A DNA stretch of 53,172 nucleotides from an uncultured Coriobacteriaceae bacterium (GTDB lineage Bacteria; Actinomycetota; Coriobacteriia; Coriobacteriales; Eggerthellaceae), in the NCBI GenBank assembly GCA_902779135.1, contig CACZAR010000002.1:1-53172 (forward strand), read 5' to 3'. The translations under genes were made by a program, and so were the position numbers. Position 1 is the stretch's first letter. Each line of letters opens with the position of its first letter. This document shows positions 1 through 8,137 of this stretch, in pieces. Under the pieces are notes generated by a model. The model did no database searches, was not told the origin of the DNA, and saw only the letters and a program-made list of their open reading frames with translations.

Positions 1-1
1 C

Positions 2-592
2 ATGATTGCCATCGCAGATCAGGTGAAACCCACAAGCGAACAAGCTGTGCGTGAAATGAAAGCGCTTGGCGTGCGTACGGTCATGCTCACCGGCGACAAC
101 GAGCGCACGGCTGCGGCCATCCAACGGCAGGTGGGTGTCGATCAGGTGGTCGCTGGCGTGCTCCCCGATGGTAAAGATGCTCAGATTCAGCTGCTGGCCC
201 GTGATGGCAAGGTCGCAATGGTGGGCGATGGCGTGAACGACGCGCCTGCTCTTGCGCGTGCCGATGTGGGCATCGCCATCGGCGCGGGTACCGATGTTGC
301 AATCGAAAGCGCTGACATGGTGCTTGTGCGTAACGACCTCATGGATGTGGCGGCGGGTATCCAACTTTCGTGTGCGACGATGCGCAACATCAAACAGAAC
401 CTGTTCTGGGCGCTGTTCTACAATGTGATCTGCATTCCCGTGGCAGCGGGCGTGCTCACGCCTTTTGGCATTACGCTGACGCCCGATATCGCCGCTGCTG
501 CCATGAGCTGTAGCAGTATCTTCGTGGTCACCAACGCTTTACGCTTGCGTGCTTGGAAACCGAAATGGTCAACTGAAAACAACAATGCGTAG
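2..592 (+). CDS. Copper-translocating P-type ATPase, C-terminal part (5' end outside window)
   Basis: This is the last 196 residues of a P1B-type ATPase that pumps copper across the cytoplasmic membrane using ATP. Visible are the end of the HAD catalytic domain, with the TGDN loop at about residues 30-33 and the hinge motif GDGVNDAPAL near residue 75. Two closing membrane helices follow (about residues 130-155 and 160-180). The N-terminal metal-binding, actuator and phosphorylation-site parts lie before the window, so metal specificity cannot be read from the CPC motif. The copper assignment rests on family resemblance and on the HMA metallochaperone 51 bp downstream, which probably shares its transcript. 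Confidence 0.9.
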   Translation: MIAIADQVKPTSEQAVREMKALGVRTVMLTGDNERTAAAIQRQVGVDQVVAGVLPDGKDAQIQLLARDGKVAMVGDGVNDAPALARADVGIAIGAGTDVAIESADMVLVRNDLMDVAAGIQLSCATMRNIKQNLFWALFYNVICIPVAAGVLTPFGITLTPDIAAAAMSCSSIFVVTNALRLRAWKPKWSTENNNA

Positions 593-643
593 GGGCAATC
601 CCGCCATTGAAAACACTTGCGACAAATGAGGAAAGGAAAACCG

Positions 644-871
644 ATGAGCCTGTTCAGTAAAAAGGAAACCGTGAAACTCGATGTTACAGGTATGCACTGT
701 GAGAAGTGCGTCGCACGCGTGAAAGAAGCGCTCGAAAACGTCGAGGGTGTGACCAGTGCTGAGGTGAGCCTTGAGGAAAACGCTGCGACGGTTGAAGGCC
801 ACGGCTTTGCTTCAGATGCGCTCGTTGATGCAATCGTCGAAGTCGGATTCGAAGCGTCGGTGGCCGAATAA
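644..871 (+). CDS. copZ: Heavy-metal-associated (HMA) domain copper chaperone, CopZ-like
   Basis: A 75-residue cytosolic protein made of one HMA domain. The metal-binding motif GMHCEKC places Cys19 and Cys22 in the usual first loop, and the remainder has the expected beta-alpha-beta-beta-alpha-beta pattern. Such proteins carry Cu(I) to the partner P-type ATPase. The ATG at 644 is preferred over the TTG at 617 because GAGGAAAGGA lies just before it. The short gap to the ATPase suggests co-transcription. A hairpin at 892-930 closes the unit. Confidence 0.88.
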   Translation: MSLFSKKETVKLDVTGMHCEKCVARVKEALENVEGVTSAEVSLEENAATVEGHGFASDALVDAIVEVGFEASVAE

Positions 872-891
872 GCGCAAGCGCAAATCGATTG

Positions 892-930
892 AACAGCGAG
901 GCGGACCCTTTGTGGCCACGCCTCGCTGTT
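892..930 (+). terminator. Terminator-like hairpin after the copper genes
   Basis: A perfect 12-bp stem (AACAGCGAGGCG with CGCCTCGCTGTT) closes a 15-nt loop, 21 nt after the chaperone stop. Only two T residues follow, at the end of the stem, so it is a weak intrinsic terminator. Confidence 0.6.
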
Positions 931-1009
931 GCATGCTCACTGAATGTAGACGATTTCGGTCGACCGCACGGCTGAGGCTATTTCTGGTTCTATTGTGCAG
1001 CGAAACTTG

Positions 1010-1330
1010 CATTGGCCGTGCCATAGCCATTGCTCTGTTCGTCGTCCTTCCCGTAACGGTGGCGGCAGGTTACGCGTCGTTCCTCTTCCCGATTTACTCG
1101 GATAATCTTGGTTTGCTGAAATCGGACATCAACAATATCTATGTGCTTGGACAGCTGATCGTGTACGTGTGCATCGATTCGATTCTGGGGGCAGAGCGGC
1201 ATCGCGGAGCGCACCGGCTCGTCACCATGTCCATTGTCCTGCTTGGTCTGTGCTGGACTGTTCTACCTGATGATCCGTGGTACAGTGTTGGTGGAAAACG
1301 AAACGGAACACTCCGCTGTGGACGTTGCTT
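1010..1330 (+). pseudogene. Decayed membrane-transporter fragment (MFS-like)
   Basis: Frame 3 here reads as a hydrophobic protein with no start codon or RBS. A first helix (AIAIALFVVLPVTVAAGYASF) leads into FPIYSDNLGLLKSDINN, then a second helix (IYVLGQLIVYVCIDSI), a basic stretch and a third helix (MSIVLLGLCWTVL). After that the reading becomes nonsensical. The helix / short loop / helix layout resembles the first helices of major facilitator transporters, but the family is not certain. The open frame runs into both neighbouring genes, so the longer ORF around it is not a real gene. It is probably a remnant left by a deletion between the copper genes and purE. Confidence 0.5.
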
Positions 1331-1410
1331 GATGTTAGCGGAGGTCCGAATAGTACAGTACAATACTTCGACAGAATCGCTTTATTTGATGCATGTCAGA
1401 AGGAGAGGAT

Positions 1411-1878
1411 ATGGCAAACGCAGCGAAACCCGTCATCGGAATCATAATGGGCTCGACGTCGGACATGCCGACCATGGAAGCATGCATGGCCCAACTCGAC
1501 GAGTTCGGTGTTCCATATGAGGTGAAAATTGCGAGCGCACATCGCAAGCCCGCCGAAGTGCATGATTGGGCGACAAGCGCTCACGAGCGCGGCATCAAGG
1601 TCATCATCGCAGCCGCCGGTAAGGCAGCGCATCTCGGTGGTGTCGTAGCTGCGTACACGCCATGCCCCGTTATCTGCGTGCCGATGAAGACAAGCGATCT
1701 TGGTGGTCTTGACTCGCTGTTGTCGATGGTTCAGATGCCCAGTGGCGTGCCTGTTGCATGCGTCGCCATCAACGGTGCGAAGAACGCGGCTATTTTGGCC
1801 GTGCAAATGCTCGGCACGGGCGACGAGGAGGCTCGTCAGAAGATAGTCGACTTCAAGACGGCCATGGCCGAAGCCTAG
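1411..1878 (+). CDS. purE: N5-carboxyaminoimidazole ribonucleotide mutase (PurE)
   Basis: A 155-residue class I PurE, which moves the carboxyl group of N5-CAIR to give CAIR in de novo purine synthesis. Recognised from the N-terminal nucleotide-binding motif GIIMGSTSDMPTMEA, the active-site segment SAHRKP at about residues 44-49, the glycine-rich AAAGKAAHLGG and the late KNAAILAVQML helix. The length is typical. The start at 1411 follows AGGAGAG at 1401-1407; an upstream ATG at 1393 in frame has no such site. A terminator hairpin follows 10 nt after the stop. No purK partner is seen here. Confidence 0.95.
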   Translation: MANAAKPVIGIIMGSTSDMPTMEACMAQLDEFGVPYEVKIASAHRKPAEVHDWATSAHERGIKVIIAAAGKAAHLGGVVAAYTPCPVICVPMKTSDLGGLDSLLSMVQMPSGVPVACVAINGAKNAAILAVQMLGTGDEEARQKIVDFKTAMAEA

Positions 1879-1887
1879 CATCGAGCA

Positions 1888-1919
1888 TGGGGCAGGGGGC
1901 AATCCCCTGTTCCATTTTT
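1888..1919 (+). terminator. Intrinsic terminator after purE, abutting the iorA ribosome-binding site
   Basis: An 11-bp stem with two wobble pairs (TGGGGCAGGGG with CCCCTGTTCCA), loop GCAAT, then five T. The iorA Shine-Dalgarno AGGAAGG starts at about 1921. No room is left for a promoter between this terminator and iorA, so read-through or conditional termination may control iorA. Confidence 0.7.
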
Positions 1920-1932
1920 AGGAAGGGATTTC

Positions 1933-4677
1933 ATGACAAAGAAACTGCTGATGGGAAACGAGGCGATGGCGCACGCCGCCCTTGAGGCGGGCGTTCGCGT
2001 CGTGGCGGGCTACCCCGGCACCCCGTCGTCCGAAATCGTCGAGACCGTTGCGAAGCTGCATGCGTCAGGCGCTGCCCAAGGCGTACATGTGGAATGGTCG
2101 ACGAATGAGAAAGTGGCACTCGAAGTGCTGTTCGGTGCTTCGCTAGCCGGTGCTCGTGGCTTGTTCACGTGCAAGCAAATGGGTCTCAACGTCGCAAGCG
2201 ACGCGCTCATGAGCTTGAACTATGTGAGCGTGCGCGGAGGGCTCGTGCTGGTCGTTGCTGACGATCCGGGTCCCATCTCGTCTCAAACTGAGCAGGACAC
2301 GCGCAGGTTTGCGTCGTTCGCAAAAGTGCCGGTCCTCGATCCCGCCACGCCTGAGCAGGCGTTCGACATGATCAAGGCCGCATTCGAGCTGTCCGAGCGA
2401 TACCACACGCCCGTCATCGTCCGTCCGACCACGCGCGTCGACCATGCTTCCGCATTCTTCGACGTCGAAGACGAGACGCATGCGCTCGAGGTGCCCGAAG
2501 ACGGGTTCGAACGCGACGTTTCGAAATGGGTCATCTTCCCTCGACGCGCTTACCAAGCGCACGGCGAAATCAACGAGCGTCTCGCCGACATCGCGCACGA
2601 TTACGCGAACGACGAGGCTTTCAAGACGTTCAACCAAATCGAGGCTTCCCCCGAAGCTGTTTACGGCATCGTCGCAGGTGGTATTAGCGCAGCGTATGCG
2701 CGCGAGGCACTCCGCATGGTCGAAGCAAATGTGGCCGAAGCGGGCTGCGACATGCCGCCTTACAGGTTCATGCAAGTGGGCACTCCCTATCCGTTCCCCG
2801 AAGAGGTTGCAACTGAGTTCATGGCTGGGTTGAGCGATATCCTGGTCTTCGAGGAGCTCGATTACGTCATCGAGGATGAGCTTGCAAAGCTCGCCGGTCG
2901 CGCTCATATGCCCGTCAACATCCACGGCAAGCTTACGAGCGAAGCGAAACGCCGCGGCGAGAACGATGTCGACGACATTGCCATGCGCATCGAGAAGTTC
3001 CTTGGACTTGCTGGGCGCATGCGTCGCTACCGTTTCGAAGTGCGTCGAAGCGACGACTACGTTGCTCCTGTCAGCTACGAGGACGAGCTGCCCGTGCGTC
3101 CTCCCGTGCTGTGCCCTGGTTGCCCTCACAGGGGCAGCTTCTACGCCATCAAGCAGGCGCTCGGCAAAACGCCGGCTGTCATGTGCGGCGACATCGGCTG
3201 CTATACGCTCGGCAACGCCAAGCCGCTCGAGGTGGTCGACACCTGCCTGTGCATGGGCGCTGGCATTACGATGGCGCAGGGGCTCTCGACTGTCGACCCC
3301 GGCAAGAAGGCCATCGCTTATGTGGGCGATTCCACCTTCTTCGCTAGTGGTATGACAGGCCTGGCCAATGCTGCGTACAACGGGCATGATGTCACGGTCA
3401 TGGTGCTCGATAATGCGACGACGGCCATGACGGGCACGCAGCCGCATCCTGGTACTGGTCAAACGCTCATGGGGCCGAAGAACGCGCCGCTTTCCATCGA
3501 GCGCGTGCTCAACGCAAACGGTTTCAACCATGTCTACCATGCAAACCCGCTCGACAAAGACAGCTCGATCGTTGCCGTGAAAGCAGCTATCTCTTACGAG
3601 GGGCCGTCGGCTGTAATCTTCGAGTCGCCGTGCATCCAGCTGTCTAAACCCGGCGAGCCTGTCGTGATCGATGTAGAGAAATGCACGGGCTGCAAGAAGT
3701 GCATCACCTCGATCGGCTGCCCGGCCATCGGGTTCGATCCCAAGAGGGAAGGGCCGCGTTCGAAGGATAGAGGGCAGGCATTCATTGATCCAGCACTCTG
3801 CAACGGCTGTGACCTTTGCACCCAGGTGTGCCCGACACATGCAATCGAGACCCCGCTTTCGCGCTCGGAAGGCAAGCGGAAGGGCTTGGTCTCGACGCCT
3901 TCGATCGCGGAGCTCGATTCTGCTTCTATGCCGCAACCACCTCAGGTGCTTGACGTGCTGGAGTCGGCTGCTGCTTCCGATGCAGCCAGGCGAGCCGAAT
4001 CGGCTGAAGCCGCGAAAGACGAACCGGTTGATTCGCTTGAAGCCGTCGAGGAAACCACCAATGCTGTTGAAGAAGCCGTAATTGCTGCCGAGGATTCCGC
4101 TGCCGTCGTCGAAGAGGTTGACGAGCCAGCGAACGTCGAGGTTGACGAAATCGAAGCGCTTGACGAGGTCGAGTCTGCAGAAGAAGCTGCGAGCGACGAG
4201 GTCACAGTTGACGAAGCCGATGATACTGAAGCCACAACAGATGAGGTGGAAAACCCAGAGCCTGTCGACAGCGAAGCCGATGAAGTTGAGCAGGCCGATG
4301 AGCCTGATCAAGTCGACGCGGCTGACCAAGTCGAGGTGGTCGACGAAGTTGAACAAGCCAACGATGTCGACAGCGCCGACCCTATGGCGTTCTTGCAGGA
4401 TGAAGTTATCTGGGGCGACTCTGAAACATGGAGTGCCGAACCGGTGGAGTCGAACGGGCAGATGGGCTACAAGCCCCTCAAGCTTGGCGAAGGCCATCTG
4501 ATCAACACCGTCACGTTGCAGGACGAACTTCGCGCATCGCGCGCTGACCTTTCGTCGCGCATGTCTTCCGTTTTCGGGGGCTTTGGCAAAAAGAAGAAGA
4601 AGAAAAAGAAGAAAGGTTCCGCTTCTGCCAATAAGGCAAGCGATAAATCGCAGAAGGAAGGAGGCCCCGATGCTTAA
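1933..4677 (+). CDS. iorA: Indolepyruvate:ferredoxin oxidoreductase alpha subunit, with long acidic/poly-Lys C-terminal extension
   Basis: The TPP- and Fe-S-containing subunit of the enzyme that oxidatively decarboxylates aryl pyruvates (from Trp, Phe, Tyr) to aryl-acetyl-CoA while reducing ferredoxin. The N-terminal pyrimidine-binding domain has GYPGTPSSE and EWSTNEKVALE. A second TPP domain carries GDIGCYTLG and GDSTFFASG. Residues from about 580 to 640 hold two ferredoxin clusters (CTGCKKC and CNGCDLCTQVCP). IorA is usually about 600-650 residues; this one has 914. The extra ~270 residues are D/E/V-rich, then a short ordered-looking part, then nine consecutive lysines at about 4590-4616. 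The ATG at 1933 follows AGGAAGG. It overlaps iorB by 8 nt. Confidence 0.95.
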   Translation: MTKKLLMGNEAMAHAALEAGVRVVAGYPGTPSSEIVETVAKLHASGAAQGVHVEWSTNEKVALEVLFGASLAGARGLFTCKQMGLNVASDALMSLNYVSVRGGLVLVVADDPGPISSQTEQDTRRFASFAKVPVLDPATPEQAFDMIKAAFELSERYHTPVIVRPTTRVDHASAFFDVEDETHALEVPEDGFERDVSKWVIFPRRAYQAHGEINERLADIAHDYANDEAFKTFNQIEASPEAVYGIVAGGISAAYAREALRMVEANVAEAGCDMPPYRFMQVGTPYPFPEEVATEFMAGLSDILVFEELDYVIEDELAKLAGRAHMPVNIHGKLTSEAKRRGENDVDDIAMRIEKFLGLAGRMRRYRFEVRRSDDYVAPVSYEDELPVRPPVLCPGCPHRGSFYAIKQALGKTPAVMCGDIGCYTLGNAKPLEVVDTCLCMGAGITMAQGLSTVDPGKKAIAYVGDSTFFASGMTGLANAAYNGHDVTVMVLDNATTAMTGTQPHPGTGQTLMGPKNAPLSIERVLNANGFNHVYHANPLDKDSSIVAVKAAISYEGPSAVIFESPCIQLSKPGEPVVIDVEKCTGCKKCITSIGCPAIGFDPKREGPRSKDRGQAFIDPALCNGCDLCTQVCPTHAIETPLSRSEGKRKGLVSTPSIAELDSASMPQPPQVLDVLESAAASDAARRAESAEAAKDEPVDSLEAVEETTNAVEEAVIAAEDSAAVVEEVDEPANVEVDEIEALDEVESAEEAASDEVTVDEADDTEATTDEVENPEPVDSEADEVEQADEPDQVDAADQVEVVDEVEQANDVDSADPMAFLQDEVIWGDSETWSAEPVESNGQMGYKPLKLGEGHLINTVTLQDELRASRADLSSRMSSVFGGFGKKKKKKKKKGSASANKASDKSQKEGGPDA

Positions 4678-5263
4678 CGTCATGCTGACTGGAGTGGGCG
4701 GGCAGGGCATCGTCCTCGCTGCAAAGGTGCTTGCCCAGGCTGCGCAAGAGAAAGGCTGGCATGTGCGCACGGCCGAGACCATCGGCATGGCGCAGCGCGG
4801 CGGTTCGGTCGTTTCCCATGTGCGCATGGGAAACGATGGGGAAGAGGTGTTCTCGCCGCTTATCGCCGAGGAAACGGCTGATATGATCATCGCATTCGAG
4901 CCTGCGGAGGGCGCGCGCGTGCTGCCGTACTTGAGCAGCGACGGCGTGCTCGTCACGGCCGAGACTGCGATTCAGCCGGTGACCGCCGCATTGGCCACCA
5001 ACCCATATCGCGGGTCCGATGTCATCGACCGCCTGTATGCCATGTTCGAAGTCGGGTCAAACCGCCTGGTCGTCGTTCCCGATGAGTGGGTGCTTGACCA
5101 GCTGGGCAACCGCAAGGCGCTCAACACCGTTCTGCTCGCCAGCGCCATTGCAACTGGGCGCCTGCCGCTTTCGATTGACGACCTGCGCGCTGCGATCAAG
5201 GCGTGCGTGAAACCGCAATTCGTCGACATGAATCTCGAGGCAATCGACATCGCCGTCGGGTAA
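4670..5263 (+). CDS. iorB: Indolepyruvate:ferredoxin oxidoreductase beta subunit
   Basis: A 197-residue gamma-type subunit of the 2-oxoacid:ferredoxin oxidoreductase family, partner of IorA. The N-terminal GVGGQGIVLAAKVLAQAA motif and the TAETIGMAQRGGSVVSHVR segment are diagnostic. The ATG at 4670 lies inside the last codons of iorA and is served by AAGGAAGGAGG at about 4654-4664, so the two are translationally coupled. Upstream in-frame starts would add a lysine/arginine-rich tail translated from the poly-Lys tract in another frame and are rejected. Confidence 0.95.
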   Translation: MLNVMLTGVGGQGIVLAAKVLAQAAQEKGWHVRTAETIGMAQRGGSVVSHVRMGNDGEEVFSPLIAEETADMIIAFEPAEGARVLPYLSSDGVLVTAETAIQPVTAALATNPYRGSDVIDRLYAMFEVGSNRLVVVPDEWVLDQLGNRKALNTVLLASAIATGRLPLSIDDLRAAIKACVKPQFVDMNLEAIDIAVG

Positions 5264-5301
5264 CATATATGCGCTATTAACGAAGGGGAAAGAAGACCAT
5301 T

Positions 5302-6537
5302 ATGCAGATGCAACCCGCACAATTAGAAGCAATTACCAAGGAGCTCGCCACGCTGAAAGAGCGTTCGCCGTTCTACGCGAAGCGGTTCGAGGGCATCGAT
5401 CTGGGCGATATCAAGACTCAGGAAGATTTCGAGAAGCTGCCGTTCACTGACAAAGGCGATTTGCGCGAGGCTTATCCGCTTGGATTGGCTGCTGTTCCGC
5501 AAGAGAAGATCGTTCGCATCCACTCCTCGTCGGGCACGACCGGTACGCCGGTCATCATCCCGTACACCAAGAAGGACGTCGAGGACTGGGCCATCCAGTT
5601 CGCGCGTTGCTACGAGTACGCTGGGGTGACGCCTTCCGATCGCGTTCAAATTACGCCGGGTTACGGCCTGTGGACGGCTGGCATCGGCTTCCAGGCTGGT
5701 TGCGAGCTTCTGGGCGCCATGGCTATCCCCATGGGTCCGGGCAATACCGAAAAGCAGTTGCAGTTCATGGTCGACATGGAATCCACGGTGTTCACCGCTA
5801 CTGCGAGCTATGCGCTGCTGATTGCCGAGGAAGTTGAAAAGCGCGGCATCAAGGACAAGATCAAGCTCAAGAAGCTCATCACGGGCTCCGAGCGTGCGGG
5901 TGAGAAAATCCGCAAGCGCATCATCGACGGGCTCGGAGTCGAGTACTACGACATCTACGGCCTCACCGAGGTGTACGGCCCCGGCATCGGCATCAACTGC
6001 CAGCATGGTCATGGCATGCATGTGTGGAGCGACTACGTCTACCTCGAGATCATCAACCCGGAGACGGGCGAAACCGTACCCGACGGCGAATGGGGCGAGA
6101 TCGTCCTCACCACGCTGCAGAAGGAGGGCGCACCGCTCATCCGCTTCCGCACGCACGACCTGTCGCGTATCATCCCCGGTGAGTGCCCGTGCGGCCATAA
6201 CGAGCATCCGCGCATCGACACCCTCACCGGCCGTTCCGATGACATGATGAAGATTCATGGCGTCAACGTGTTCCCGGCCCAAATCGAAGAGCTCCTGCAG
6301 GAGTTCCCCGAGCTGTCGAGCGAATACCAGATTCGCATCTCGCATCTGGATGGCCGCGACACCATGCGCATTTACATCGAGGCTCCCGGCACGCTGGACT
6401 GGGCGCAAACTTCGAAGGCCGTCGCGTCGCGCGCGAAGAGCAAGATCGGCTTCACGCCGCTCGTGAAGATCGTCGAACTTGGCTTCCTGCCGCGAAGCGA
6501 AAAGAAGACCAAGCGCGTCTTCGACGAGCGCGACTAG
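5302..6537 (+). CDS. paaK: Phenylacetate-CoA ligase
   Basis: A 411-residue AMP-forming ligase that joins phenylacetate or related aryl acetates to CoA. The ATP-binding motif is SSSGTTGTP at about residue 73, followed by the adenylation motif YDIYGLTEVYGPG near residue 215. The late segment TGRSDDMMKIHGVNVFP is typical of the PaaK family, whose members lack the large N-terminal part of other acyl-CoA synthetases. AAGGGGAAAG precedes the ATG. It lies 38 bp after iorB and is probably co-transcribed. In amino-acid fermenters this pair links aryl pyruvates to aryl-acetyl-CoA and aryl acetate; the direction in vivo is inferred. A strong terminator follows. Confidence 0.93.
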   Translation: MQMQPAQLEAITKELATLKERSPFYAKRFEGIDLGDIKTQEDFEKLPFTDKGDLREAYPLGLAAVPQEKIVRIHSSSGTTGTPVIIPYTKKDVEDWAIQFARCYEYAGVTPSDRVQITPGYGLWTAGIGFQAGCELLGAMAIPMGPGNTEKQLQFMVDMESTVFTATASYALLIAEEVEKRGIKDKIKLKKLITGSERAGEKIRKRIIDGLGVEYYDIYGLTEVYGPGIGINCQHGHGMHVWSDYVYLEIINPETGETVPDGEWGEIVLTTLQKEGAPLIRFRTHDLSRIIPGECPCGHNEHPRIDTLTGRSDDMMKIHGVNVFPAQIEELLQEFPELSSEYQIRISHLDGRDTMRIYIEAPGTLDWAQTSKAVASRAKSKIGFTPLVKIVELGFLPRSEKKTKRVFDERD

Positions 6538-6578
6538 GAGCTGCCCGTCGCGATTGCGATACGCGTTGACTAATGTTC

Positions 6579-6622
6579 AAGGCCCGCCTCACGAGCTTGA
6601 TGCACGTGAGGCGGGCCTTTTT
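6579..6622 (+). terminator. Intrinsic terminator after paaK
   Basis: A perfect 15-bp stem (AAGGCCCGCCTCACG with CGTGAGGCGGGCCTT) and an 11-nt loop, ending in a run of T. It separates this operon from the convergent citrate synthase gene. Confidence 0.9.
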
Positions 6623-6669
6623 CATTCACGTATCGAAAGGGAACAGCCCTTTCTTGATGCGCTTCCTTG

Positions 6670-8019
6670 CTATCGTTCCTCGATCGGAACGTATTCGCGG
6701 ATTTTGCGCCACGTTGTCTTGTAAGCAGGACGGATGATGCGCTTGCCAGCGCCGATTTCCTCGAGGCGATGCGCGGCCCAGCCCGACATGCGTGCGACGG
6801 CGAACAGCGGCGTGAACAGCTCTTCGGGAATACCCAGCATCGAGTACACGAAGCCGGAGTACATGTCGACATTTGCGCACATGTCCTTTGTCGTGCCCTT
6901 CACGTTGAGCAGGACTTCTGGCGAGAGGCGCTCGATCGACTCGAGCAAGTTCAGCTCGCGCTCGTACTCGGTGCCCTGCGCAAGCTCCCGTGCGAACTGC
7001 TTCAAAATGACCGTGCGCGGGTCAGAGATCGTGTAGACTGCATGCCCCATGCCGTAGATGAGACCCGACTTGTCGTAGGCTTCCTTCTTCACGATGCGTG
7101 TGAGGAAGTCGGCAACCTCGTCGTCGTTATCCCAATTCTTGATCTGGGCTTTTGCCTCAGCGTGCATAGCGCGCACCTTGTGGTTGGCGCCGCCGTGACG
7201 GAAGCCCTTCAGCGACCCGATGGCCGATGCATACGTCGAATACGCATCGGTGTCGGCCGACGAGAGTACGCGCGTGGTGAACGTCGAGTTGTTACCGCCA
7301 CCGTGCTCGGCATGCAGGCACAGCATGATGTCGAGCATGCGCGCTTCCTCGGGTGTGTAGTGACGATCGGGGCGAAGCATCGACAGGATGGTTTCGGCGG
7401 TTGACTCACCGGGGATGAAGGGATGCATGATCATCGAGCCGCGCTCGTAGCGAGCTTGCCTCGCGTAATAGGCGAGAACCATGATGCGCGGCAAACGGGA
7501 AATGAGCGAAAGCGCAGTGTGAATCTCGTGCTCGACCGAGCGATCCTCAGCCTCCATGTCGTACGAGTACAGAAGCAATGTCGAACGCGAGAGAATGTTC
7601 ATGAGGTCAGGAGGTGTTTCGTGCAAGACGATTGATGCGGTGAAGCCGTCGGGCAGATCACGCTCGTCGTCGATGACCTCGACGAAACGATCGAGTTGGT
7701 CTTGCGTTGGAAGCTCACCCATGAGCAGCAGATAGACGATTTCCTCAAAACGGAAGCGTCTCCCGTTGGCGGCGCCGATCAGATCGTACAGCTCGTAGCC
7801 GCGAAGCTGCAAAGAGCCTTCGTCAGCGACCTTCACGCCGTCTGATACGACGTAGCCATGCACGTTCGAGATGTTCGTGACGCCTGCGAGCACGCCTGTG
7901 CCGTCAGCGTTGCGCAAGCCCCGCTTGACGTCGTAGCGTTCGTAGAACGACGGGTCTATCGTGTTGATCTGGTTGAAGCGTTCGTACAGCTCGAACTTTT
8001 CTTCATTAGCGAATTCCAT
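6670..8019 (-). CDS. gltA: Citrate synthase
   Basis: A 449-residue citrate/2-methylcitrate synthase family protein condensing acetyl-CoA with oxaloacetate. Signature regions are RGYELYDLIG near the N-terminal third, HAEHGGGNNSTFT with an active-site histidine, KGFRHGGANHKV and the second catalytic region GMGHAVYTISDPR, followed by the C-terminal NVDMYSGFVY. The ATG at 8019 is preferred over an upstream GTG because AAAGGA lies just before it and the extra residues are unlike the family. In an organism using amino acids it would feed 2-oxoglutarate and glutamate synthesis. Its leader contains a tiny ORF and a hairpin (see separate entries). Confidence 0.93.
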   Translation of the reverse strand: MEFANEEKFELYERFNQINTIDPSFYERYDVKRGLRNADGTGVLAGVTNISNVHGYVVSDGVKVADEGSLQLRGYELYDLIGAANGRRFRFEEIVYLLLMGELPTQDQLDRFVEVIDDERDLPDGFTASIVLHETPPDLMNILSRSTLLLYSYDMEAEDRSVEHEIHTALSLISRLPRIMVLAYYARQARYERGSMIMHPFIPGESTAETILSMLRPDRHYTPEEARMLDIMLCLHAEHGGGNNSTFTTRVLSSADTDAYSTYASAIGSLKGFRHGGANHKVRAMHAEAKAQIKNWDNDDEVADFLTRIVKKEAYDKSGLIYGMGHAVYTISDPRTVILKQFARELAQGTEYERELNLLESIERLSPEVLLNVKGTTKDMCANVDMYSGFVYSMLGIPEELFTPLFAVARMSGWAAHRLEEIGAGKRIIRPAYKTTWRKIREYVPIEER

Positions 8020-8029
8020 GCAAGTCCTT

Positions 8030-8065
8030 TCAAAAACTGAAACAGGTACCAAGTACCTGTTTCAT
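8030..8065 (-). CDS. Possible 11-codon upstream ORF in the gltA leader
   Basis: Reads MKQVLGTCFSF then TGA. A GGAG lies 6 nt before its ATG, and its stop codon touches the AAAGGA of gltA, giving possible translational coupling. The ORF contains almost the whole hairpin at 8038-8064, so a ribosome translating it would unwind that hairpin. Short ORFs of this size arise by chance, hence the low confidence. Confidence 0.35.
   Translation of the reverse strand: MKQVLGTCFSF
8038..8064 (-). promoter_or_regulatory. Terminator-like hairpin in the gltA leader
   Basis: A perfect 12-bp inverted repeat (TGAAACAGGTAC with GTACCTGTTTCA) with a 3-nt loop. Read on the minus strand it is followed by GTTTTT and then directly by the gltA RBS. 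It therefore sits in the gltA 5' UTR and may be an attenuator or an operator. Confidence 0.55.
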
Positions 8066-8092
8066 GGCAACTCCACTTTGGAGAGAGTCGAA

Positions 8093-8127
8093 GCTAGCCA
8101 AAAAGGGGTAGTCCCTTTTTGGCTAGC
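8093..8127 (-). terminator. Hairpin after the NhaC-family gene
   Basis: A perfect 15-bp stem (GCTAGCCAAAAAGGG with CCCTTTTTGGCTAGC), 5-nt loop, 10 nt past the transporter stop. There is no T run outside the stem on the minus strand, so termination efficiency is uncertain; it may also protect the 3' end of the mRNA. Confidence 0.6.
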
Positions 8128-8137
8128 AAACGTTCCA

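Noticed and set aside
771-1520. A 249-codon plus-strand ORF spanning the copper chaperone end to inside purE
   Set aside because: Its two ends overlap real genes in other frames and read as nonsense; only the middle third resembles a protein, so it is recorded as a pseudogene fragment.
4583-4670. Possible programmed frameshift in the lysine tract that would fuse IorA to IorB
   Set aside because: The iorB frame is open across the tract, but reaching it needs a +1 shift, whereas A-AAA-AAG-type tracts favour -1. iorB also has its own well-placed RBS and start.
2143-4956. A 937-codon open frame on the minus strand opposite iorA
   Set aside because: It is an antisense shadow created by the codon bias of iorA; it has no domain sense, and iorA is unmistakable on the plus strand.
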